Origin: an uncultured Alphaproteobacteria bacterium
GTDB lineage: Bacteria; Pseudomonadota; Alphaproteobacteria; UBA3830
NCBI GenBank assembly: GCA_905233775.1
Contig: CAJOEB010000032.1
Location: forward strand, 1 to 7,947
Length of the DNA stretch: 7,947 nt
Direction of reading: 5' to 3'
Positions 1 to 6,197 of the stretch are shown here, in pieces. Made by a program: the position numbers and the translations under genes. The notes beneath the pieces are model-generated. The model had not been told where the DNA came from. It ran no database searches and worked only from the letters and a program-made list of their open reading frames with translations. Every line of letters begins with the position of its first letter. Position 1 is the stretch's first letter.

Positions 1-32
1 GCAATTACAACTCCAAGTAAATACTTTTTCAT
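1..32 (-). CDS. Start of an unidentified exported protein, cut by the left edge
   Basis: Only the first ten codons and two bases are inside the window. They read MKKYLLGVVI, a Lys-Lys N-region followed by hydrophobic residues, which looks like the beginning of a signal peptide or a first membrane segment. The ATG is preceded by an AGAGGA Shine-Dalgarno sequence (41-46) with an 8-base spacer, and by a good sigma-70 promoter at 75-103. The start is therefore well supported although nothing can be said of the product. In many alphaproteobacteria smc follows the DUF721-thioredoxin pair, but this N-terminus is not that of an SMC ATPase. Confidence 0.6.
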   Translation of the reverse strand, partial: MKKYLLGVVI

Positions 33-40
33 TACAAAAA

Positions 41-46
41 TCCTCT
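41..46 (-). promoter_or_regulatory. Shine-Dalgarno site of the left-edge gene
   Basis: The minus strand reads AGAGGA, 8 bases before the ATG at 32. It is one of the two clearest ribosome binding sites in the window and is the main reason for calling such a short partial gene. Confidence 0.6.
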
Positions 47-74
47 TTTAATACGCTATAAAATACTTCTGTAG

Positions 75-103
75 CTTATACCATAATAAAAAATAATTGA
101 CAA
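75..103 (-). promoter_or_regulatory. Sigma-70-type promoter for the left-edge gene
   Basis: On the minus strand, TTGTCA (98-103, 5 of 6 to consensus) and TATAAG (75-80, 5 of 6) are separated by exactly 17 bases. Transcription would start near 68, giving a leader of about 35 bases before the ATG at 32. The rest of the 202-base gap (33-234) is AT-rich and shows no convincing terminator for the DsbA-like gene upstream. The separate promoter implies that the left-edge gene is not simply read through from that gene. Confidence 0.6.
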
Positions 104-234
104 TACCATGCCTAAATTTTTTAAATTATCTACATAAAACAGGTAGTTAATGTTGCTTTTTGGAGACAAAATATAAAGCTATTTAGTAAAATTTTACAAA
201 AAATATCGAATAATTTTGTTTTTATTTCTGGATA

Positions 235-987
235 TTATTTGCCTTTTTCCAATCCGCATAGTTGTGCCAGTTCACTGCATGAGACCGCACCAATATGTAT
301 TTTTCCACCATCTGCGATAAATGATGGCATCGATATCAAATGCAAATCACGCATAGCTCGTTGCTGTTCAAGCATTAATCCGGCACCAATATCTGTTCGT
401 TTTAAACAAGCCCTAGCCTCATTTTCATTTGTTCCGTTCTTTGTAAATATTTGAATAAGAAATTTCGGAGGATCTTGAGATTTTAGCCAATCGGACTGTT
501 TGCTCAGTACCAAATTCGATAATTTTTCGTATTTCTCAACAGAATCTTTGCACAAACAACGAATAATTTGAGCCGCCTCGTATGCTCCTTGATCATCAAT
601 ATAATTTCGGAAAATAACTTTTATTTTCCCTGTATCTACATACAATTTTTTGAATTTTGGATATTCATTTCTGTGAAATTCCCGACAATGCGGACAGGTA
701 TATGAAAAATATACGATTAATGTTTTGGGAGCAGCTAAATTTCCGACAATTATTTCCTTCAACCTAAAATGCTCAGGAATATTCATTTTATTGAGATGTG
801 AAAAGAAAGTATCATCTTCAACTTTTGTTTCATCTTCTCCAGATTGATGCGCTATTGCATTTTCTAATTTATTCTCTATTGAAGGTTCTCTTCTACATGA
901 TGATAAGAACAACAAACAAGAAAAACTAAACGATAATAATAACGAAAACAATAATATTCTAAAAAATAATATTCTAAAAAGCTTCAT
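235..987 (-). CDS. DsbA-like thioredoxin-fold lipoprotein (disulfide oxidoreductase)
   Basis: This 250-residue protein has a thioredoxin fold of the DsbA/DsbA_4 type. The active site is Cys98-Pro-His-Cys101 within YFSYTCPHC, and the cis-proline loop is Met220-Pro221 (SMPSF). CPHC is the classic DsbA motif, so a thiol oxidant role on exported proteins is likely. The N-terminus is a long hydrophobic signal with a lipobox-like L-S-S-C ending at Cys31, so I infer a lipid-anchored envelope protein with a charged linker (32-75) before the catalytic domain. Arg at +2 is the reason to predict release to the outer membrane rather than inner-membrane retention, but the sorting rule is uncertain outside enterobacteria. 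The start overlaps the dciA end by 14 bases with a GGA six bases upstream, so translational coupling is plausible. Extra cysteines (144, 146, 194, 237, 244) could form a second disulfide. A disulfide isomerase role is possible but less likely. Confidence 0.92.
   Translation of the reverse strand: MKLFRILFFRILLFSLLLSFSFSCLLFLSSCRREPSIENKLENAIAHQSGEDETKVEDDTFFSHLNKMNIPEHFRLKEIIVGNLAAPKTLIVYFSYTCPHCREFHRNEYPKFKKLYVDTGKIKVIFRNYIDDQGAYEAAQIIRCLCKDSVEKYEKLSNLVLSKQSDWLKSQDPPKFLIQIFTKNGTNENEARACLKRTDIGAGLMLEQQRAMRDLHLISMPSFIADGGKIHIGAVSCSELAQLCGLEKGK
951..980. repeat. 15-bp perfect tandem duplication at the dciA/DsbA-like gene overlap
   Basis: The unit ATAATATTCTAAAAA occurs twice back to back (951-965 and 966-980). 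On the minus strand it encodes residues 4-8 (FRILF) and 9-13 (FRILL) of the DsbA-like signal peptide. The copy nearer the dciA side also supplies the TAG stop of dciA (974-976). Because the unit is five codons long, gain or loss of a copy would keep the reading frame. Confidence 0.9.
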
Positions 988-1306
988 CGATATCCATTTG
1001 AATAACCTTTATAAAGGAAAACACAGATTTTCCTAAAAAACGGTGAATATTATCAAGAATTTGTACAGAACAGTGTTGAAGCTCCACTGAGTAGCCTTTT
1101 TTAGATTTTATTACTAAAATTTTCTTATCTCCTTGCGTCATAACCTTATAAGGAAGCGATTTAGCGGCAAATTCCTTTCCAACAGCTGCTGTCCAGTCGG
1201 AAAATATGGAGATATATTGCGGTTTATTCGCGATTTTTCGGAAGATATCATTTGTAATACTCCCAATATTTTCTGCAAATACTACATTCGAATTTTCAGA
1301 TGCCAT
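974..1306 (-). CDS. dciA: DciA-type DnaB helicase loader (DUF721 protein)
   Basis: This 110-residue protein matches the DUF721/DciA pattern. A short N-terminal helix region is followed by a W..AVG motif (Trp38, Gly43), then a strand with the K-I-L-V-I-K-S stretch (62-68), a Y-S-V-E-L-Q helix start (72-77) and an I-L-D-N-I-H...LG helix (83-92). DciA is known as the DnaB loader or partner in bacteria without DnaC/DnaI, and this fold is KH-like. The protein is short, being essentially the domain without a long tail. The start has a GAGG Shine-Dalgarno five bases upstream. In alphaproteobacteria DUF721 genes commonly sit just before a thioredoxin-like gene, as here. The usual neighbours mutY and smc are not seen. 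The protein is divergent, so the family call is good rather than certain. Confidence 0.85.
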   Translation of the reverse strand: MASENSNVVFAENIGSITNDIFRKIANKPQYISIFSDWTAAVGKEFAAKSLPYKVMTQGDKKILVIKSKKGYSVELQHCSVQILDNIHRFLGKSVFSFIKVIQMDIDEAF

Positions 1307-1351
1307 TTTTACCTCAAAAACCGCTTTTTTTATATTAACGATAATTCATGA

Positions 1352-1891
1352 TCAGTTAAATAATAAATATTCCCTGCCACTCATACATTCAAGAACTTTT
1401 TCAGATGGATTAACAAGGATATATCCGCCGCTCTTGCTCCATACCGCAAGATCATCTTTTGAATTACCTGCGTAAATAAATCCGCTTTCTCCGAAAATTG
1501 CACAAAGTGTTTGAGCCTTTACTTCTGAAGCTAAACTAACTTCGCCGTTACTAGCAAAAACTCCATCGAAAATTCCGAGATCATCCGCGATTTGCTTTGC
1601 ATAAATTTCATCGCTTGCTGTCGCCAAAAAAAGAGGAACGCCAGAAGTCCTTTGTTCAATCAGAAAATTCAGAAATTTTTTGTTGTAATCTAAAATGCCA
1701 GTGTCTAACTCAATCTCTTGAGCAATCATCTTTTTCATATAAGCCCGATTAAACAAAAACCAAAACACAACTTTAAATATGTTTAAAAAATTTTTCTTAA
1801 CAAATTCTTTTACTGACCAAAATGTAACATCATTACGTATTAGAGTTCCATCAAGATCAACACATATAGGTTTTGACCTCTGTTTGCTCAT
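1352..1891 (-). CDS. Stand-alone HAD-family phosphatase domain of the UbiA-fused type
   Basis: This 179-residue protein carries all HAD motifs: motif I D12-L-D14-G-T, motif II T91 in LATAS, motif III K125 and motif IV G142-N-S-K-D-D147. The flow of the whole chain (CVDLDGTLIR, the A-Y-M-K-K-M helix region, LDYN, FLATASDE, LGIFDGVFAS, YAGNSKDDLAVW, ILVNPS) is that of the N-terminal HAD domain found in front of UbiA-type prenyltransferases. Here the chain stops just after the HAD domain, and only 45 bases separate it from dciA, so no prenyltransferase half is present. Hydrolysis of a phosphate ester, perhaps of a prenyl or sugar phosphate, is expected but the substrate is unknown. An AAGGA lies 10 bases before the ATG. 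The gap to the grpE stop is 18 bases, indicating co-transcription with grpE. Confidence 0.88.
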   Translation of the reverse strand: MSKQRSKPICVDLDGTLIRNDVTFWSVKEFVKKNFLNIFKVVFWFLFNRAYMKKMIAQEIELDTGILDYNKKFLNFLIEQRTSGVPLFLATASDEIYAKQIADDLGIFDGVFASNGEVSLASEVKAQTLCAIFGESGFIYAGNSKDDLAVWSKSGGYILVNPSEKVLECMSGREYLLFN

Positions 1892-1909
1892 ACGTTACTA
1901 ATCCTTTTA

Positions 1910-2533
1910 CTATTCTTTCTTGCTGTTTTTCGCAACACTAACCATTGCCGGACGCAGCAATCTATCGTGATATACATATCCGGACTGCATAACGTTAATT
2001 ACCACCCCTGGCTCGTGATCTGTACTTTCTATTTCACACATAGCTTGATGATAATGCGGATCAAAATGCGTTCCTTCTGATACTTCGACTTGAGTTATGC
2101 CATGCTTTTTGAATACTGATAGCAGCTCTTTACCACACAACAAAACACCTTCAAAAAATGGCTTCAGCGCAGCGTCTGCTTCAACTTTCTCCTGTATTGT
2201 CGAAAGATTTTTCGTAACTCGATCAAAATTATCAATTACTGATAACAAATCTTTTGCAAATTTTCCATTTGCGTATTTTTCAGCGTCATTCTTTTCTTTT
2301 TCAAGACGCTTTCTTAGATTATCAGATTCCGCGAGTTTCCGAAGAAGAGTATCTTTCAACGTCGCTACTTCTTGCTCTAGCTTCTCGATAGTATTAGTAT
2401 TTTGAGATAGATCAGCAGCATTTTCGCAAGATCCCTCACAATCCTTCTCTATCTTTTTTTCGGCAGTATCTTTATTAATATCGTTATCCTTACTGTTTTC
2501 GTCCTTTTCTGAACGCTCTTTTTTATCTACCAT
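1910..2533 (-). CDS. grpE: GrpE, nucleotide exchange factor of DnaK
   Basis: This is a 207-residue cytosolic co-chaperone that releases ADP from DnaK. Numbering from the chosen start, an acidic and lysine-rich disordered N-terminus of about 50 residues precedes a long coiled coil (IEKLEQEVATLKDTLLRKLAE, ending DNLRKRLEKEK). The helical bundle follows, then the C-terminal beta domain with the family signature: THFDP.YHQAM, the P-G-V-V turn and GYVYHDRLLRPAMVSV. Length is normal for the family. The reading frame stays open to a TTG seven codons earlier (2554), but the GGAGG ribosome site at 2542-2546 lies inside that extension and is perfectly placed for the ATG at 2533. It heads a tight group with the HAD, dciA and DsbA-like genes. 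The frequent hrcA or dnaK neighbour is absent, and I see no clear CIRCE or RpoH site. Confidence 0.97.
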   Translation of the reverse strand: MVDKKERSEKDENSKDNDINKDTAEKKIEKDCEGSCENAADLSQNTNTIEKLEQEVATLKDTLLRKLAESDNLRKRLEKEKNDAEKYANGKFAKDLLSVIDNFDRVTKNLSTIQEKVEADAALKPFFEGVLLCGKELLSVFKKHGITQVEVSEGTHFDPHYHQAMCEIESTDHEPGVVINVMQSGYVYHDRLLRPAMVSVAKNSKKE

Positions 2534-2541
2534 ATTTTTTT

Positions 2542-2546
2542 CCTCC
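2542..2546 (-). promoter_or_regulatory. GGAGG ribosome binding site that fixes the grpE start
   Basis: The minus strand reads GGAGG followed by an 8-base A-rich spacer and ATG (2533-2531). It decides for this ATG against the upstream TTG at 2554, which would place the site within the coding sequence. Confidence 0.85.
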
Positions 2547-2617
2547 GGAAACAACTTTTTGATGTCGCGATTTTACAAAATAACCGCACAAACTTCAATC
2601 TTATTGCAAACAAACTC

Positions 2618-2641
2618 ATTATAACTTGAAAACTTATTATA
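2618..2641 (-). promoter_or_regulatory. Candidate -10 elements upstream of grpE
   Basis: Two perfect TATAAT hexamers lie on the minus strand at 2618-2623 and 2636-2641 in the 113-base gap between the glycosyltransferase stop and grpE. Neither has a good -35 at 16-19 bases, and such hexamers arise easily by chance in AT-rich DNA. The gap is the widest within this gene run, so a promoter for grpE here is reasonable but unproven. No convincing heat-shock consensus was found. Confidence 0.3.
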
Positions 2642-2646
2642 AACGG

Positions 2647-3627
2647 TTATAAACGACGTCGACTCGACAGATACAGCAGAAAATTATACGCTGTCTGCAT
2701 AAATGCCGTGTAAATATTGTATATAAGATTTGTAATTAACGTCTTTCCATCATCAAACTTCTGCGATGTATCACATTTTATTTCAGAAGCTCCAAATTTT
2801 TGCTCGACCAGACGAGGTTCAACTCCGCAAAACTTCAATCCGAACTCCCATGATCGCGTAAAATAATGATCTAATGGCATTTTTATCGGATAAAACTTTT
2901 CAAGAAGTCTTTTTGCTGCTTCACGATTGATCACATATGCCCCCGAATGCTTAACATTGGTCATATAAAACACAAGAAATTCCATTTCCGAAAGTCGCGC
3001 AATCTTCTGCGGATATCCATAATGATTTAACTCAAATCCAACTAAATCCCAAAGCGATTTATTTTCGATAACTGCGGATATAATATCGTAAAGCTTTGTC
3101 GGGTCGAATTTTACATCATCTTCGAACACAACTGCGAACTCATTATCAGACGCTAAAAACTGTCGCCAAACTTTCTCATGACTCAGTGAACATCCAATTG
3201 TCCCCGGCTCAGGAAGCATTTTGAAGAAATCTTTAAAAGACTTTTCATCTACAATTTCTTTCCAATCTTTTTTCGTTATAGCTTTTCCGTTAACTGCCGA
3301 AACTCTTTCAAATGGTATATTTAACTGCTCTACTTGAGAAGAAACAAACTTCCAGCGATCTTTGGATTTATCCATATTTATTATATACGCTGAAACTTTT
3401 CCTTTTCGAAATTTTAAATTCTCATGGATCTTCTCAAAATTCTTTTTATGATTTTCTTTCTTCAACAAATCACAATATTCTTCTATATCCCAACAGAACA
3501 CACCAACAATCAGCGCCAAAACTGCTGTTGAAAAGAAATCCGCACTTCCTATCAACCAGCTAAAAAGGAAAGTAAGCAAAACCGTAAGCGCAAGGAAAGC
3601 TGTTTTCTTCGCAGTTTCTTCTCTCAT
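2647..3627 (-). CDS. Family-25 glycosyltransferase (LPS/LOS type) with N-terminal membrane segments
   Basis: The central part of this 326-residue protein is a glycosyltransferase family 25 domain (about 78-285). It starts with A-Y-I-I-N-M-D-K-S-K-D-R-W (80-92), where the family has its opening N-L/M-D..DR motif. G-C-S-L-S-H (145-150) follows, then the acidic F-E-D-D-V (168-172) expected to bind the metal and nucleotide sugar. Family members such as LgtB/LpsA add hexoses to lipooligosaccharide, so a role in a surface glycan is inferred; the sugar is unknown. Unusually, about 75 residues precede the domain, with two hydrophobic segments (roughly 9-27 and 31-46), which suggests anchoring on the inner membrane. 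The C-terminus (297-321) is also hydrophobic and ends in SSRRRL. A purine-rich GGGGAG site lies about 10 bases before the ATG. It follows xth by 72 bases. No sugar-synthesis or LPS gene cluster surrounds it. Confidence 0.9.
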   Translation of the reverse strand: MREETAKKTAFLALTVLLTFLFSWLIGSADFFSTAVLALIVGVFCWDIEEYCDLLKKENHKKNFEKIHENLKFRKGKVSAYIINMDKSKDRWKFVSSQVEQLNIPFERVSAVNGKAITKKDWKEIVDEKSFKDFFKMLPEPGTIGCSLSHEKVWRQFLASDNEFAVVFEDDVKFDPTKLYDIISAVIENKSLWDLVGFELNHYGYPQKIARLSEMEFLVFYMTNVKHSGAYVINREAAKRLLEKFYPIKMPLDHYFTRSWEFGLKFCGVEPRLVEQKFGASEIKCDTSQKFDDGKTLITNLIYNIYTAFMQTAYNFLLYLSSRRRL

Positions 3628-3699
3628 AGTTCTATATCTCCCCTTCCCTTCTAAAAATTTTTGTTACAATAATTTTTCAATTCTTCTTCCAATTTACCT

Positions 3700-4431
3700 T
3701 TACTGAATTTCGCAAAATATAGGAGCATGATCAGATGGTTTTGGCAATGCTCTTACTGATTTTAACACCTCTCCACTAACAAATCGATCGTTTGCTTTCT
3801 GCGATAAATAGAATTGATCTATTCGTAAACCGATGTTTCGTTTAAATGCACCCATACGATAATCCCACCAAGTAAATCCTTTATCGTCCAGCGGATCAGA
3901 AAAACCGGCATCACGCAATTGTTTTACGGCTTCTCTCTCTTTTGGAGAACAGCACAACATCGCTTCACAATCAATTTCTTCACATGCGTCTCTCGGATAC
4001 GGTGCAACGTTAAAATCTCCTCCGGCAATAAAAATCTCGTTACCGAACTGTAAAAACCTTTCTTTTAAGTTTCTCAGAAAATCCAGCTTGTAATAATAAT
4101 GTTCCGCACCAACAGCTCGACCATTCGGAACATAAACTGATGCGACATAAACTCCACCCGTAAATGCTTCAATATATCTTGCTTCTTCACAAAAATCCGT
4201 TTTAACTTCCTCAATGATATGCTTCGAAAAAATCGCAACCCCATTCCGTCCTTTTTCTCCTCGAAAACTCATGTTGTAACCAAGATCTTCCAGGCATTCA
4301 GATGGAAACAAACGATCATCTACACGTGTTTCCTGCAGCAAAAAAACATCCGGCTTATACTCATGCGCGACCATGCACAGATGTTCGACTCTCGCCCTTA
4401 TTGAATTAACGTTCCAAGAAACTATTTTCAT
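3700..4431 (-). CDS. xth: Exodeoxyribonuclease III (AP endonuclease family)
   Basis: This 243-residue protein of the Xth/APE1 family cleaves DNA 5' of abasic sites and removes 3' blocks in base-excision repair. Catalytic and metal residues are all visible: Asn7 in SWNVNSIRAR, Glu34 in LLQETR, Tyr100 in S-V-Y-V-P-N-G, Asp139 and Asn141 in GGDFNVAP, Asp205 in LRIDQFYLS, and the Ser-Asp-His triad end at 233-235 (KPSDHAPI). The FTWWDYR substrate-loop motif (186-192) is also present. Length is slightly shorter than the roughly 265 residues usual for the family, with no missing motif. The ATG gives the canonical MKIVSWN start, but the Shine-Dalgarno is weak, with only A-rich sequence before it. The gene is divergent from thyX across a 100-base gap, and may head the minus-strand run that continues into the glycosyltransferase gene. 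Confidence 0.94.
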   Translation of the reverse strand: MKIVSWNVNSIRARVEHLCMVAHEYKPDVFLLQETRVDDRLFPSECLEDLGYNMSFRGEKGRNGVAIFSKHIIEEVKTDFCEEARYIEAFTGGVYVASVYVPNGRAVGAEHYYYKLDFLRNLKERFLQFGNEIFIAGGDFNVAPYPRDACEEIDCEAMLCCSPKEREAVKQLRDAGFSDPLDDKGFTWWDYRMGAFKRNIGLRIDQFYLSQKANDRFVSGEVLKSVRALPKPSDHAPIFCEIQ

Positions 4432-4496
4432 TTTTCTATTACATACTTTCTTTTTAACTTTTTAAAATCATTCTACAAACAATATCAGACTTATAT

Positions 4497-4502
4497 TATA
4501 CT
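4497..4502 (+). promoter_or_regulatory. Candidate -10 element for thyX
   Basis: TATACT lies 29 bases before the thyX ATG in the 100-base divergent gap (4432-4531). The -35 region 17 bases upstream (TACAAA, 4474-4479) is poor, matching 3 of 6. The surroundings contain several overlapping TATA-like words, so the exact hexamer is uncertain. I could not assign a promoter for the divergent xth gene in the same gap. Confidence 0.3.
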
Positions 4503-4531
4503 AATGAAAGAAATAACGATAGAGATTAGAT

Positions 4532-5446
4532 ATGCAGGAAAATGATATAAAAAACATAGAAAAAATGCGAGAAGAAAGCAAAACTGAGACTATGCGCGTT
4601 GTGTCTCCGGAAATGGAAAAGATTTTGTATAAGAAATTTCCTATGCTTGATCATGGTTTTATTCGAGTAATCGATTATATGGGAACCGATGCGTCTATTG
4701 TTCAGGCAGCGCGAGTATCATATGGTGTCGGAACGAAGAAGAAACAAGAAGATCGCGGACTTATCAATTATCTGATGAGACATGGTCACACCACACCTTT
4801 TGAAATGTGCGAAATAAAATTACATATCAAACTTCCGATATTTGTTATGCGCCATTGGATTAGGCACCGTACAGCAAACGTAAATGAGTATTCGGCACGA
4901 TATTCCGTTTTGAGCAACGAATTTTATATCCCTGAGTTGGATCAAATTGCCCGTCAATCCGAAATCAATAAGCAGGGAAAATCTGATATTGCTATGGATC
5001 AAGTAAAAGCACGGGAAATTATCAACATCATAAAAGAAGTTTCAAGCGATGCATATGAAAAGTATGCACATATGCTGAATGATATGTCTTTAGCGAGAGA
5101 ATTGGCGCGAACAATCCTTCCTGTTAGCGTGTACACAGAGGTATATTGGAAGATAGATTTACACAATCTGCTGCACTTTCTCAAACTCCGTGCAGATTCA
5201 CACGCGCAATATGAAATCAGATGTTATGCAAATAAAATTTTGGATATTGTAAAAGCTTGGGTTCCGTTTACGTACGATGCCTTCGTAAATTATCGTCAAA
5301 ACGCTGTATCTGTATCTAAAAAATGCATCGAACTCAATAAACGTATGCTGAAAGGCGAAAAGATATCGCAAGAAAACAGCGGATTAAGCAAAGGCGAATG
5401 GATGGAGTTTATAAATGCATTTGAATTGCAGGATTTCGTTTCTTAA
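4532..5446 (+). CDS. thyX: ThyX, flavin-dependent thymidylate synthase
   Basis: This 304-residue enzyme makes dTMP from dUMP using methylene-tetrahydrofolate and FAD/NADPH. The ThyX signature R-H-R-x7-S is present as R111-H112-R113 to S121 (RHRTANVNEYSARYS). The flanking family features are also there: ARVSYG (60-65), HGHTTPFE (84-91), the ARELARTILPVS helix (188-199) and LRADSHAQYEIR (219-230), which holds the dUMP- and flavin-contacting residues. Length agrees with alphaproteobacterial ThyX proteins of about 300 residues. ThyX replaces ThyA in many AT-rich intracellular alphaproteobacteria and lets the cell make dTMP without depending on a separate dihydrofolate reductase step. The Shine-Dalgarno (AGAG, about 9 bases upstream) is weak. 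Met12 and Met21 are alternative starts without better ribosome sites. It is followed by rpe after 56 bases, so the two may share a transcript. Confidence 0.97.
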   Translation: MQENDIKNIEKMREESKTETMRVVSPEMEKILYKKFPMLDHGFIRVIDYMGTDASIVQAARVSYGVGTKKKQEDRGLINYLMRHGHTTPFEMCEIKLHIKLPIFVMRHWIRHRTANVNEYSARYSVLSNEFYIPELDQIARQSEINKQGKSDIAMDQVKAREIINIIKEVSSDAYEKYAHMLNDMSLARELARTILPVSVYTEVYWKIDLHNLLHFLKLRADSHAQYEIRCYANKILDIVKAWVPFTYDAFVNYRQNAVSVSKKCIELNKRMLKGEKISQENSGLSKGEWMEFINAFELQDFVS

Positions 5447-5502
5447 TTTTTTGTTTACGGAATTGTGATTTTTTAGATTTATGGACTTTGGGAGCTTTTT
5501 AG

Positions 5503-6141
5503 ATGGTTTTGATTTGTCCTTCTATGTTATCCGCAGATCCAACAAGATTGGGAGATGAACTGCAAGCAGTAGAACGCGCCGGAGCAAATTGCATTCACTG
5601 GGATATCATGGACGGTTGCTTCGTCGATACGATTACCTTCGGTGCACAGGTTGTTGCTGCCCATAGAAAAATATCGTCTTTGCGATTTGATGTGCATCTT
5701 ATGGTCGAAAATCCCGACAAACATTTGCGAAAATTCGCAGAAGCGGGAGCAGATTCGATAATCGTCCATTCGGAGACAACAAAACATCTTCACAGAACAC
5801 TAGGCAACATCAAAAAAATGGGGAAACTGTCTGGAGTCGCGCTAAATCCTGCGACTTCTATCGATTGTTTGAAATATTGTCTGGATATTATAGATATAGT
5901 TATTGTAATGAGCGTTAATCCAGGCAGTTCAGGACAACAATTCATCCAATCACAATTAGAAAAAATCGCAGAATTGAAACAAATTATTCCTGAAACAACA
6001 GAAATATGCGTCGATGGAGGTATTAATGCAAACACAGGACGAGAATGCATCATAAATGGAGCTAACAGTCTCGTCACTGGGTCGTATCTGTTCAAAAGCA
6101 AGGACTACGCTAAAGCAATACAGGAACTGAGAACATGCTGA
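5503..6141 (+). CDS. rpe: Ribulose-phosphate 3-epimerase
   Basis: This 212-residue TIM-barrel enzyme interconverts ribulose-5-phosphate and xylulose-5-phosphate in the pentose phosphate pathway. Family motifs appear in order: P-S-M-L-S-A-D (6-12), H32-W-D34-I-M-D-G, FDVHLMVENP (62-71, with metal ligand His65), I-I-V-H-S-E (86-91), A-L-N-P-A-T (113-118), VMSVNPGSSGQQFI (135-148), the V-D171-G-G-I-N active-site aspartate strand and VTGSYLF (191-197). Metal ligands His32, Asp34, His65 and Asp171 are intact, so it should be active. The phosphate loop reads GSSGQ where GFGGQ is usual. A GGGAG site lies 8 bases before the ATG, and a TAG stop immediately precedes it. It is the last gene before the convergent junction; no strong intrinsic terminator follows. 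Confidence 0.97.
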   Translation: MVLICPSMLSADPTRLGDELQAVERAGANCIHWDIMDGCFVDTITFGAQVVAAHRKISSLRFDVHLMVENPDKHLRKFAEAGADSIIVHSETTKHLHRTLGNIKKMGKLSGVALNPATSIDCLKYCLDIIDIVIVMSVNPGSSGQQFIQSQLEKIAELKQIIPETTEICVDGGINANTGRECIINGANSLVTGSYLFKSKDYAKAIQELRTC

Positions 6142-6197
6142 TCAGGTAATTTCCGGATTTTATATTTTATTATCTGGCTTTATCGGTTTTCTTATAA

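Noticed and set aside
186..197. Palindrome GTAAAATTTTAC as a terminator after the DsbA-like gene
   Set aside because: The stem is almost all A-T with no loop and no clear T-run on the minus strand. Such words are expected in AT-rich DNA.
239..454. Plus-strand open frame opposite the DsbA-like gene
   Set aside because: It has no ribosome site and no family pattern, and it lies wholly within a well-supported gene on the other strand. The similar frames opposite or alongside dciA, grpE, the glycosyltransferase, xth, thyX and rpe were rejected for the same reason.
1307..1351. Remnant of a UbiA prenyltransferase after the HAD domain
   Set aside because: Only 45 bases separate the two genes and they show no hydrophobic coding remnant.
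2534..2554. TTG start giving GrpE seven extra residues
   Set aside because: The GGAGG ribosome site lies within this extension and is ideally spaced for the ATG at 2533.
6151..6190. Weak hairpin CCGGA...TCTGG as the rpe terminator
   Set aside because: It has only five pairs including one G-T, a loop of about 15 bases and no proper T-tract directly after it.
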